NCBI RefSeq assembly: GCF_020905345.1
Contig: NZ_JAJJMO010000001.1
Coordinates: 4,402,001-4,466,000 of the forward strand
Direction of reading: 5' to 3'
DNA: 64,000 bases
From: Flavobacterium pisciphilum
Lineage (GTDB): Bacteria > Bacteroidota > Bacteroidia > Flavobacteriales > Flavobacteriaceae
Shown: positions 44,313-52,533 of the stretch, in pieces
How the letters are laid out: each line of letters opens with the position of its first letter
How positions within the stretch are numbered: position 1 is the first letter of the stretch
Notes under the pieces: generated by a model
The model's input: the letters and a program-made list of their open reading frames with translations, nothing else
Database searches by the model: none
What the model was told of the DNA's origin: nothing
Translations under genes and position numbers: made by a program

Positions 44313-44504
44313 ACCGCTTATGCTTATAATAATTTAAGCCAAATTACAAGCTGTACTTTTACAAATATATTTGGGAGTAATACTATTGCCAATACTTATG
44401 AATATGATAATTATAAAAGAGTGTACCGAACTATTGAGATACTCCTTATGCAACTTTATTTGATGACTCAACATGTATTATGGGAAATCGATGCTTTAAT
44501 GTAA
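44313..44504 (+). pseudogene. decayed YD-repeat-like fragment
   Basis: One frame stays open for 63 codons. Its first part reads TAYAYNNLSQITSCTFTN and then NTYEYDNYKRV, two units resembling YD repeats of RHS/WapA-type proteins, spaced about 26 residues apart. No start, signal or further repeats are present, so this is at most a remnant. The surrounding sequence is not coding. Confidence 0.3.
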
Positions 44505-44617
44505 GACGGAAATTAACTAGTGCTTCTTTAGGGAAACGGTAGAGTATAAGAAATGCTTATAATCAGTATGATGTAGTAATCGTTTAGTTTGTTAACCTCT
44601 TTAAGGATAGAGTTAAT

Positions 44618-44701
44618 AAGGAGTTATAATAGCACAAGCTTTTGATAATATTTTTTATTTATTGATGCTTTGTATTTATTTTAGAAGGTATTTTGTTTAG
44701 T
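44618..44701 (+). pseudogene. vestigial 3' end of wzx
   Basis: The frame reads IAQAFDNIFYLLMLCIYFRRYFV then stop, compared with MAQAFDNILYLLMLCIYFRRCFLVK at the end of the intact wzx. The match continues through the intergenic sequence into the second fibre-like gene, which proves a tandem duplication. Confidence 0.75.
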
Positions 44702-44788
44702 TAAATAAAACTTAAAAATTATTTCGATTTCTATTGTTTTATTTAGTAGGTTTGAAAGAATTAATCTACAAGTTAAACTATATTAAAA

Positions 44789-45856
44789 ATGAAATCAATC
44801 TTTACTTTTTTATTTTTTTGGATATTTATATTAAGTTATAATGCTGTAAACGCACAAATTAGCACAGGTTCAGGTGGAGCTGGAAGTGTTTTGCCAAACT
44901 CATCAACTTCTAATACTAATGTAGGGATTGGAACTACTAATCCTACTACTACATTAGAGGTTAATGGAGATATTAAAGTAAAAAACGCCAATTTTTCAGG
45001 ATTAGGTCTTCCTAATGGTCAAACTTTTATTGACACGAATGATCGAAACCAAAAAAGTAAAGTTTTTCAAGCAGGTAGTTTTGTTAATTCTAATAATAGT
45101 AGAATGATGAACTTTTTTGATTTTCCAGCTTCAAATATTAACGCAAAATCTAGGTTTTGGTTTTCCATCGATGATAGGGGAGATAATCAAAGATTTAGAT
45201 CTTATGCTGAGACAGCTGGTTTTGGTGGTTTTGAGATAAATGATAGTAAACAACGAAATGTATTTAGAGTTTTAGAAGATACAACACCAGATGGCTGTAA
45301 CTTTAGTCATGCTTCCCTTCCACAGGCTAACACAAAATTGATAATTGGCGCAAGTTATGAAAGCTTAACATCTGATGAAAATAAAAAATATAAATTAATA
45401 ATTAAGGCAAGTTCATGTGGCTCAACATTTTTAGATGGTTCTGGTAGTGCATTTGTAGAAGGGAATATAATATCTATGAATAATATTGGAATCGGAACTA
45501 CAAATTTTACTGATGGATCAGATACCTACAGACTATCTGTAAAAGGAAAGATAAGAGCTGAGGAAATAAAAGTATATTCTACTTGGGCAGATTATGTTTT
45601 TGATAAAGAGTATAAATTACCTAACTTGAAAGAAGTTGAAAACTATATAGTAGAAAATGGACATTTACCAAACGTACCATCTGCTAAAGAAATTACAGAG
45701 AAAGGTTTAGAACTTGGAGAAATGGCAAAAATTCAACAAGAAAAGATTGAAGAATTAACCTTGTATTTAATTAAGCAAAATAAAGAAATAGAACAGCAAA
45801 ATAAAGATATTCAGGAGCTAAAAGATCAGGTGAAGGTTTTATTAGGGAAAAAATAA
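44789..45856 (+). CDS. secreted fibre-like protein, paralogue 2
   Basis: The 355-aa protein has a signal peptide (MKSIFTFLFFWIFILSYNAVNA), an opening STGSGGAGSVLPNSSTSNTN nearly identical to that of paralogue 1, and one clear NVGIGTTNPTTTLEVNG unit followed by a weaker NIGIGTTNF unit. The C-terminus ends YVFDKEYKLPNLKEVENYIVENGHLPNVPSAKEI, then a coiled coil of about 45 residues (ELTLYLIKQNKEIEQQNKDIQELKDQV). The middle has diverged strongly while both ends are conserved, as in fibre proteins under variable-surface selection. It ends 43 nt before the small membrane protein gene. Confidence 0.75.
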   Translation: MKSIFTFLFFWIFILSYNAVNAQISTGSGGAGSVLPNSSTSNTNVGIGTTNPTTTLEVNGDIKVKNANFSGLGLPNGQTFIDTNDRNQKSKVFQAGSFVNSNNSRMMNFFDFPASNINAKSRFWFSIDDRGDNQRFRSYAETAGFGGFEINDSKQRNVFRVLEDTTPDGCNFSHASLPQANTKLIIGASYESLTSDENKKYKLIIKASSCGSTFLDGSGSAFVEGNIISMNNIGIGTTNFTDGSDTYRLSVKGKIRAEEIKVYSTWADYVFDKEYKLPNLKEVENYIVENGHLPNVPSAKEITEKGLELGEMAKIQQEKIEELTLYLIKQNKEIEQQNKDIQELKDQVKVLLGKK

Positions 45857-45899
45857 CTGTCATTATTTAAATTTTGTTATTTTTGAAAAAACTATATAA

Positions 45900-46085
45900 A
45901 TGACTTTATTATATTTTGATCCAGGTACAGGAGCTTTAATTGTTCAGTTTTTGGCTGCAGCAGTTGCAGCAGTTTTAATGTTTTACAGAACTGTTTTACA
46001 TAAAGTAAAGCGTGTTTTTGGTATTGAAACTAAAAGGGAAGAAGATTTTATGGATGAAGCAGATAGCAAGGAGGATCAAAATTAG
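45900..46085 (+). CDS. small membrane protein of polysaccharide loci, 61 aa
   Basis: The 61-aa protein begins MTLLYFDPGTGALIVQFLAA and has one membrane helix (about residues 12-30), a basic patch (RTVLHKVKRVFG) and an acidic tail. The YFDPGTGALI opening is conserved in small proteins that precede methyltransferase and sulfatase-like genes of exopolysaccharide clusters. Function unknown. Its stop (46083-46085) is followed directly by the ATG of the methyltransferase, so they are co-translated. Confidence 0.85.
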   Translation: MTLLYFDPGTGALIVQFLAAAVAAVLMFYRTVLHKVKRVFGIETKREEDFMDEADSKEDQN

Positions 46086-47459
46086 ATGGGATCAAATAGA
46101 ATTTCTTCATCTTTTAGGGACCCATCAGGTTATATTTTTATAGCTGGAGACAAAATAAAAAGAGCAATAAATCCAATTTATTTTGAGCAATACAAAGCTT
46201 TAACTGATAGCAGGTTTTATGCTCTTCTTTTTAAAAAGAAATTCCTAATTCCTCATAAAATCGAAATTTTATCTGCTGATCAAATAATTATTGAATCAGA
46301 AAAAATATCTTTTATAAGTTATCCTTATGAATGGAACTTTCTACAATACAAACATGCTGCTTTATTGACGTTAAAGATCCAGAAGTTATGTTTGGAGCAT
46401 AATTTTACATTGAAGGATGCTTCAGCTTTCAATATTACTTTTCATGAAGGGAAACCTATTTTTATAGATACTTTATCATTTGATTTCTATAAGGAAAATA
46501 GTCCTTGGCTAGCTTACAAACAATTTATAATGCACTTCTTAGGGCCATTGGTTTTATCTAAATATTATGGACAAGACCAGTTAAAAATGCTGTCTCAATA
46601 TTTAGAAGGTATTTCGTTACAAAAATTGTCTAAGTTATTACCAGCTAAAAGCTATTTAAGTCCAACATTGTTGAGTAATATTCACTTGTTGGCAAAATAT
46701 GATTCAAAATTCGAATCAGATAAAAAAAAAGTAGTTAGCAATTTACCCAAAGCTTCTCAAATTAAATTGTTAGACGGTCTTTATGACTATATAGAAAATT
46801 TAACTATAAATGAAAATACTGAGTGGGATCATTATTATAACCAAACAAATTATAATGGAGCATCCTATGATTTTAAAAAGACTTATACAAAAGATTGGTT
46901 TCTATCTATAAAAGGGAAATCATTAATTGACATAGGAGGTAATGATGGAACATTTTCCAGAGTTTTGAAAGATATGGCAACCTTTATTATTGTTGCTGAT
47001 GTTGATTCTAATGCAGTGGAACAAAATTACCGACAAGTATTAAAAAATAAAGAAAAAAACATTCTTCCTCTTGTTACAGATGTCTTAAATCCTACTGCTA
47101 ATTATGGATTTAATAACCAAGAACGACTTTCATTTATTGATAGAATTAAAGAATTAAAGTTTGATGGCTGTTTAGCTCTTGCAGTGATTCATCATATAAC
47201 ATTGTCAGGGAATATTCCATTTGAATTTTCAGCACAGTTTTTTTCAAAAATGGCTTCAAATTTATTAATTGAATTTCCTACAAGATCGGATTCTTGGGTA
47301 CAGTTTTTACTTGATAGTAAAAGAGATTTTAAAGATCATTTTGATTTTTATAACGAAGAAAATTTTGAGAAAGAGTATAGTGTATATTTTGAAATACTAA
47401 AGAAAGAAAGGATTATATCTTCCGAAAGAATTCTATATAGTATGAAGCGCCTTCAATAA
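46086..47459 (+). CDS. SAM-dependent methyltransferase (NoeA-like)
   Basis: The 457-aa protein has an N-terminal segment of about 250 residues (DPSGYIFIAGDKIKRAINP; LKDASAFNITFHEGKPIFIDTLSF) and a Rossmann-like SAM-binding region (SLIDIGGNDGTFSRVL, near residues 278-293; IIVADVDSNAVEQNY; LALAVIHHI). It resembles the NoeA-type nodulation methyltransferases. It probably modifies a sugar of the polysaccharide. It lies between the 61-aa gene (0 nt) and the phosphatase-fold gene (10 nt), a trio I have seen repeatedly in polysaccharide loci. Confidence 0.85.
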   Translation: MGSNRISSSFRDPSGYIFIAGDKIKRAINPIYFEQYKALTDSRFYALLFKKKFLIPHKIEILSADQIIIESEKISFISYPYEWNFLQYKHAALLTLKIQKLCLEHNFTLKDASAFNITFHEGKPIFIDTLSFDFYKENSPWLAYKQFIMHFLGPLVLSKYYGQDQLKMLSQYLEGISLQKLSKLLPAKSYLSPTLLSNIHLLAKYDSKFESDKKKVVSNLPKASQIKLLDGLYDYIENLTINENTEWDHYYNQTNYNGASYDFKKTYTKDWFLSIKGKSLIDIGGNDGTFSRVLKDMATFIIVADVDSNAVEQNYRQVLKNKEKNILPLVTDVLNPTANYGFNNQERLSFIDRIKELKFDGCLALAVIHHITLSGNIPFEFSAQFFSKMASNLLIEFPTRSDSWVQFLLDSKRDFKDHFDFYNEENFEKEYSVYFEILKKERIISSERILYSMKRLQ

Positions 47460-47469
47460 CTTACAACAA

Positions 47470-48942
47470 ATGAAATTTAATTTTAAAGAAAAAGTAAATG
47501 ATTTTTTGAATGATTCAAAAGATTATCCAATCCTGGTTGGTTTTTTTTCTGGATTTTATCCTTTAGTTTATTATTATTCAAATAATTATGAATCAATAAA
47601 TTCATATCAGCATCTTCTATATTTCATTTTTTTATTTTTAGTTTTACCCTGTGCTGGGGTTTATACTCTGTATAAAATATTTCGTCATTTTAAAAAATTG
47701 AACGGTTATAAGAGGCATTTATTATTTGTATTAGCAATAGAGATTACTGCGGTGTTTCTATCTCAGGTTTATTATTTGACTATAAAGAAAAAAATATTAT
47801 TATTATTGCTAATACTTGTAGTTTATCTCTCTTCAAAATTTTATAATTACTACAAAAATATAGTGATTTTTCTAATCTTATTGTCGGTAATCCCATTTTA
47901 TAAAACGTTACATATTTTCATTTACAAACAATTCAATGATACTTTAAGTTGGACAAAACAGGATGATGATATTGAAAAAGTTAAGTTTGTGAAATTTCCC
48001 AATATCTATTTTTTAGAACCAGATGGTTACGTTGGTAAGCAAGTGATGGAAGATCACCCTTATAAATATAACAACAGCATGTATGATTGGTTAGAAAGTA
48101 ATTCATTTATAGTTTATAAAGATACAAGAAGTAATTACCCAGCAAGTTTAGCTTCAAATGCTTCGATGTTTGCAATGAAACATCATCACTTAAATAGTAT
48201 ATTATCTTCACCATTTGAGATGCAGGATTCGAGAAGTATTATTGTCGGAAATAATCCTGTAATAAAGATTCTAAAGAATAATAATTATAAAACTTTTTTT
48301 ATAGTTGAAGATGGTTATTTCCAGCAAAGTTTTCCAAAAGGCAATTATGATTATTTTAATATAATGAATTCAGAAATTCCCTTTTTTAGTAATGATAACA
48401 ATGCAAAAAGAGATGTTTATGAAGATTTAAAAAAATGCTTAGAAGCTAATAATAATAATAATAATAATAATAATGATAAACCAAAGTTTTATTTTGTAGA
48501 GAAATTACTTCCACATCATATTATCTATGATGGCTCGGGTATAAAAAATGGGCGTAAAGTTTATTTGGAAAAAATTGAAATTGCAAACGATTGGCTAATA
48601 AAAACTATAGAGTTGATAACTAAAAAAGACCCTCAAGGAATTATTATTATTGGAGCAGATCATGGTGGATGGGTTGGTATTGAAAATATAAATGAAATGT
48701 TTACAACAAGGAATCCAAAATTACTTCAATCAATTTTCGGTAATTTAATAGCTATAAAATGGAATGATGATAAGCATCATAATTATGATGAAAATTTAAA
48801 GTCAAATGTAAATATTTTTCGAGTTTTATTTTCTTATTTGAGCGAAGATAGAGCCTTGTTGCAACATTTAGAAAAAGATTCAAGTTATAATCTTTATCAA
48901 GACGGTGTATTTTCAAAAACGGGGGTGAAAGTTATTGATTGA
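47470..48942 (+). CDS. membrane-bound alkaline-phosphatase-fold enzyme (sulfatase/LTA-synthase-like)
   Basis: The 490-aa protein has five N-terminal hydrophobic segments (about residues 15-160), then an extracytoplasmic domain with the alkaline-phosphatase fold: NIYFLEPDGYVGKQVM, NYPASLASNASMFAMKHH with a possible nucleophile Ser or Thr, KFYFVEKLLPHHII and IIIIGADHGGW, where DHGG is the metal motif. It is likely a transferase or hydrolase acting on lipid-linked or cell-surface polymers. Nine consecutive AAT codons (48448-48474) encode a poly-Asn loop. Enzyme class is inferred. Confidence 0.8.
   Translation: MKFNFKEKVNDFLNDSKDYPILVGFFSGFYPLVYYYSNNYESINSYQHLLYFIFLFLVLPCAGVYTLYKIFRHFKKLNGYKRHLLFVLAIEITAVFLSQVYYLTIKKKILLLLLILVVYLSSKFYNYYKNIVIFLILLSVIPFYKTLHIFIYKQFNDTLSWTKQDDDIEKVKFVKFPNIYFLEPDGYVGKQVMEDHPYKYNNSMYDWLESNSFIVYKDTRSNYPASLASNASMFAMKHHHLNSILSSPFEMQDSRSIIVGNNPVIKILKNNNYKTFFIVEDGYFQQSFPKGNYDYFNIMNSEIPFFSNDNNAKRDVYEDLKKCLEANNNNNNNNNDKPKFYFVEKLLPHHIIYDGSGIKNGRKVYLEKIEIANDWLIKTIELITKKDPQGIIIIGADHGGWVGIENINEMFTTRNPKLLQSIFGNLIAIKWNDDKHHNYDENLKSNVNIFRVLFSYLSEDRALLQHLEKDSSYNLYQDGVFSKTGVKVID
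48448..48474 (+). repeat. (AAT)9 microsatellite inside the phosphatase-fold gene
   Basis: Nine tandem AAT triplets encode a run of Asn residues between LEA and DKPKF. Gain or loss of units would keep the reading frame, changing only loop length. Confidence 0.9.
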
Positions 48943-49148
48943 TAGTTTTTGTTTTAAAATAAATGAAATATCTTTTTTAAAGATGGAATTGGTTTAATTA
49001 AAGAGATGACTTTAAAAAAAAGAAACAAATAGTTATGAATAAGACGACTAATTTTTTAACCTAAAGATTATTTCGAATACTCCAAATATTTTTAAGATAT
49101 ATTTATTTTTGATTTTTTGAACTCATTACATTAAACAACTTTAATTGT

Positions 49149-50234
49149 ATGAAAATTCTTTTATTAGGTGAGTACAGTGCTCTACATTCTACATTAGCAG
49201 AAGGGTTAAGGATATTAGGACATGATGTTACCGTAGCTTCTGATGGATGTAAATGGATGAAAAATGATAGAGATATTAATTTGTTCCGCCATGGATATGA
49301 TTTTTATAACTCGATTAAATACCTAAGAAGAATACATAATACTTTTAAAAAATTTAGAGGTTATGATATTGTACAGATTAATAACCCTTCATTTTTAGAT
49401 TTAAAGATTGAGAGAAATCTTCATTTTTATAGATTTTTATTGAAAAATAATGCGAAAGTTTTTTTAGGGGCATTTGGGACTGATTATTTTTGGGAGAAAC
49501 TATGTATAGAAAATAAAACACTTAAATATTCCGATTTATTTATTGGGAAAAAACCTCTTGATATTTATAATTGTGAGTGGATAGGAAATCAATTTCAAGA
49601 TGCAAATGTTGAAGTCGCAGAAACATGTAATGGCATAATTTCTTGTTTGTATGAGTATTATAAAGCATATGAACCTTATTATAAAAATAAATTAGGATAT
49701 ATTCCCTTACCTATTAATACTAATTTACTTCAGTATAAGCAAAAAGTAATTCAAGAGGATAAAATCAAATTTTTTATTGGTATTCAAAAACTTAAATCAA
49801 AACTGAAAGGCACTGATTTATTTCTTGAAGAAATAATGAAAATTAAGGAGGCTTATCCCAAAGAAGTTCTGATAAATAAAGTCACTTCTCTACCTTGGAT
49901 GGAATATGTGAAAATAATGTCAGAATCAGATGTTATATTAGATCAACTCTATTCTTATACTCCTGGAATGAATGGTTTGATTGGTATGGCGCAAGGTTTG
50001 GTTTTGGTAGGTGGAGGAGAACCAGAAATGTATGAGTTGTTGAAGGAAAATAATAATTATCCAATTGTTAATGTATTTCCTTCGAAAGAAGATATTTATA
50101 CTAAATTAGAAACACTAATACAAAATAGAAAGGATATTCCGGAAATTTCAAGCAATAGTAGAAAATTTGTAGAACTACATCATAATTATGTTCAAGTAGC
50201 TCAACAATATGTTGATTTTTGGAATAGTAAATAG
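49149..50234 (+). CDS. glycosyltransferase (GT4-like)
   Basis: The 361-aa protein has a GT-B look: MKILLLGEYSALHSTLAEGLRILGHDVTVASDG at the N-terminus, YDIVQINNPSFL in the first domain, and a second domain containing FFIGIQKLKSKLKGTDLFLEEI, DVILDQLYSYTPGMNGLIGMAQGLVLVGGGEPEMYE with the donor-binding Glu region, and NSRKFVELHHNYVQVAQQYVDFW. It probably adds a sugar to the growing repeat unit on the cytosolic side. It is preceded by a 206-nt AT-rich gap that shows no structure. Confidence 0.85.
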   Translation: MKILLLGEYSALHSTLAEGLRILGHDVTVASDGCKWMKNDRDINLFRHGYDFYNSIKYLRRIHNTFKKFRGYDIVQINNPSFLDLKIERNLHFYRFLLKNNAKVFLGAFGTDYFWEKLCIENKTLKYSDLFIGKKPLDIYNCEWIGNQFQDANVEVAETCNGIISCLYEYYKAYEPYYKNKLGYIPLPINTNLLQYKQKVIQEDKIKFFIGIQKLKSKLKGTDLFLEEIMKIKEAYPKEVLINKVTSLPWMEYVKIMSESDVILDQLYSYTPGMNGLIGMAQGLVLVGGGEPEMYELLKENNNYPIVNVFPSKEDIYTKLETLIQNRKDIPEISSNSRKFVELHHNYVQVAQQYVDFWNSK

Positions 50235-50372
50235 TAACAATTAATCAAAAAATGATTTGAAATACAGAATTATCCTTTTCATAATAAGTAACATTATGCT
50301 TGTTTTTCTTAATATATTGTCTTTGATTTTTATTTCAAAAAAAGTATATATTTGTGAGTATATAAATTAAAA

Positions 50373-51206
50373 ATGGTAAAGACTTTTCTTGAAAATGATA
50401 TCGAGATTTTAATTTCTACAATGAATCAAGATTCATTAGATTTTTTAGTTCCAATGTTTCCGTTTTTACATTTTTCTAATTTTTCAATTTTAATAATTAA
50501 TCAGACTCAAAATGAGAAAATTTTAACTTCTAATTATTCTAAGGTAAGAGTTATAAACTCGTTTGAAAAAGGTTTGGTAAAAAGTAGAAATTTGGCTCTT
50601 GATAATGCTGTTGGAAAAATTCTTGTCATTGCTGACGATGACATTGTTTATCAGGAAGGATTTTTAGCTAAAATAATAAATTCGTATCATAAATTCCCTG
50701 AAGCGGCAGTAGTGATTTTTTCAGTGATAAATTCAAATGGAGATTTAATTAAGAAATATCCTTCTGGTTCTAAAGTTAACTTAGGTATCTTAGATGTACT
50801 TAATGTGAGCTCAATAGAAATGACATTAAATAAAACGATTATTGATGCATCTAAAATTCGATTTGATGAAAAATTTGGTTTAGGTGGAGCTTTCGAAATG
50901 GGTGAAGAAGCAGTTTTTTTATCTGATTTAAAAGAAAATGGTCAATTGCTTATTTTTGACTCACAAATAATTGTAAAACATGAAAGTCAAACTTCTTCAG
51001 AAAAGATAAATATAACTAATAAATATTATATTCAAGGTGCAGTATTTTCAAGAATATTTAAAAAGAAATATATTTTTTGGATTTTTATCAAATTGTTTTT
51101 TGATCTAAAACAGAATAAAATACAATTTAAAAAAATTAAAACCGCTTTTAAAAGTGCAAAAGAGGGACATGAAAAATTTGAAATAACAAGACATGAAAAT
51201 AAATAA
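50373..51206 (+). CDS. glycosyltransferase family 2
   Basis: The 277-aa GT-A enzyme shows NDIEILISTMNQDSLDFL, VRVINSFEKGLVKSRNLALDNAVGKILVIADDDIVY with the metal-binding DDD motif, and a C-terminal part with FGLGGAFEMGEEAVFLSDL, the acceptor-side E/D block. It lacks the extra C-terminal helices of processive GT2 enzymes. Its end overlaps the FdtA-like gene by 14 nt, so they are co-translated. Confidence 0.87.
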   Translation: MVKTFLENDIEILISTMNQDSLDFLVPMFPFLHFSNFSILIINQTQNEKILTSNYSKVRVINSFEKGLVKSRNLALDNAVGKILVIADDDIVYQEGFLAKIINSYHKFPEAAVVIFSVINSNGDLIKKYPSGSKVNLGILDVLNVSSIEMTLNKTIIDASKIRFDEKFGLGGAFEMGEEAVFLSDLKENGQLLIFDSQIIVKHESQTSSEKINITNKYYIQGAVFSRIFKKKYIFWIFIKLFFDLKQNKIQFKKIKTAFKSAKEGHEKFEITRHENK

Positions 51207-51606
51207 TAAGGGGATACAAATTATTTCAATTCCTAAAATAGAGGAGAGAAGAGGCAACCTTTCAGTAATAGAAAATGATACTGTTCCCTTTGATATTAAA
51301 AGGGTTTATTATTTATATGATGTACCAAGTGGAGCTGAACGTGGAGGGCACGCACATAAAAATCTAAAACAATTTTTGATTGCATTAAGTGGTAGTTTTG
51401 ACGTAGTTTTAAAAGATGGAAAAGAGTCAATGACCGTAACTTTGAATAAGCCATTTGAAGGTTTGTTAATTAATCCTGGGATTTGGAGGGAACTACAAAA
51501 TTTTTCTTCAGGTTCTGTTTGTTTAGTTGTAGCTTCGGAAGTTTATATTGAAGCCGATTATATAAGAGATTTTGAGGAATTTGTAAATTATTCTATTCGT
51601 AAATAG
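51193..51606 (+). CDS. FdtA/QdtA-type sugar 3,4-ketoisomerase (cupin)
   Basis: The 137-aa cupin begins IQIISIPKIEERRGNLSVIEN and carries SGAERGGHAHKNLKQF, the family motif with catalytic His residues, and LLINPGIWRELQNFSSGSVCLVVAS. FdtA and QdtA convert dTDP-4-keto-6-deoxyglucose to the 3-keto isomer, which an FdtB-type aminotransferase then aminates; such an enzyme is encoded at 40467-41582. The 3' end overlaps the convergent minus-strand glycosyltransferase gene by 14 nt. Whether the sugar is the galacto or gluco form cannot be told. Confidence 0.9.
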   Translation: MKINNKGIQIISIPKIEERRGNLSVIENDTVPFDIKRVYYLYDVPSGAERGGHAHKNLKQFLIALSGSFDVVLKDGKESMTVTLNKPFEGLLINPGIWRELQNFSSGSVCLVVASEVYIEADYIRDFEEFVNYSIRK

Positions 51607-52528
51607 AAAAGTACAGACCAGTTTTTTTTAGATAATTTTTTACTTTAAAAAGGATGCGTAAAGAAGAAGAAGGGAGGTTTAATAAAAATCGAATCTTTAA
51701 ATTAATATTTTTTGCATCAATATTTTTTAGATAAAAGTTTTTTTTGTCTGTATATCCAAATATATAATAACGTAACCCGTATTCAATTCTATATAAATCT
51801 AAGAATTTTTTCAGTGATGAGTTTTGACTCTCAGCAGTTTTGAACGGTTCAAAATCCATTAATTTCATTGTATTAATGCTCTTCTTTGATAAGCTGTTGG
51901 GAGTATTGTAGTTATAAACGGCTGTAATCCTATTACTTATTGCTACAGAGTAATGAATACCGATTTTAGTCCACAATTCTAAATCTTCACCATTTGTAAC
52001 TCCAGGGGTAAAACTGCCAAATTTCAATAGAATTTCTTTTGGAATTGCTAAGCTTGAAGTCCATGTTGTTCGAAATGGAGAATTCGAATAGAAATAATCT
52101 TCAATAATTCCTGAAAATGAATTTTCGATTCCATTGTGATGAGGAATTACAAATTGTTTAGATATTGTTTTGATTTTATAGCGAGAACAATAAATACCAC
52201 AATTTGGGAAATTATTATATAATTTAAATAAAGTTTCTAAGTGATTAGGAAACCAATAGTCGTCTGCATCAAGAAAAGTAATTAGTTTTCCTTTAGATTT
52301 TTCGATTCCTGAATTTCTAGCAACAGAAACACCTTGATTTTTTTGATTGTAAAGCTGTATACGACTGTCATTAAATTCCAGAACTCTTGTTACGCTATTG
52401 TCTGTAGATCCATCGTTTATGATGATAATTTCATAATCTGTAAAAGTCTGATCAAGAACACTTTTTATAGTGTTTTCAATATAATCAGCTTTATTGTATA
52501 ATGGAATAATTACAGAAAAAAATGCCAT
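51593..52528 (-). CDS. glycosyltransferase family 2
   Basis: The 311-aa protein is a standard GT2 enzyme: FSVIIPLYNKADYIENTIKSVLDQTF at the start, IIINDGSTDNS, GVSVARNSGIEKSKGKLITFLDADDYWFPNHL with the DxD motif near residue 88, and NGEDLELWTKIG. The rest is less conserved. It is the last gene of the minus-strand unit ftsE, GT2, GT2, with a 5-nt gap from the preceding gene. Its 3' end overlaps the fdtA-like gene. Confidence 0.92.
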   Translation of the reverse strand: MAFFSVIIPLYNKADYIENTIKSVLDQTFTDYEIIIINDGSTDNSVTRVLEFNDSRIQLYNQKNQGVSVARNSGIEKSKGKLITFLDADDYWFPNHLETLFKLYNNFPNCGIYCSRYKIKTISKQFVIPHHNGIENSFSGIIEDYFYSNSPFRTTWTSSLAIPKEILLKFGSFTPGVTNGEDLELWTKIGIHYSVAISNRITAVYNYNTPNSLSKKSINTMKLMDFEPFKTAESQNSSLKKFLDLYRIEYGLRYYIFGYTDKKNFYLKNIDAKNINLKIRFLLNLPSSSLRILFKVKNYLKKTGLYFSIYE

Positions 52529-52533
52529 ATAAC

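Larger units (their letters stand above)
42777..44617 (+). repeat. first unit of a tandem duplication (wzx 3' end + fibre-like gene)
   Basis: From 42777 the sequence is repeated starting at 44618, with an offset of 1841-1843 bp. Both copies run AAGGA..TAAT.GCACAAGC, TTTTGATAATATT.TTTATTTA and on through AAAATGAAAT. The unit contains the end of wzx, the intergenic region and the first fibre-like gene. Differences are scattered, so the duplication is old. Confidence 0.75.

Noticed and set aside
48943..49148. AT-rich gap before the GT4-like glycosyltransferase searched for a gene or structured RNA
   Set aside because: Only very short frames and no stable hairpin or full promoter were found.
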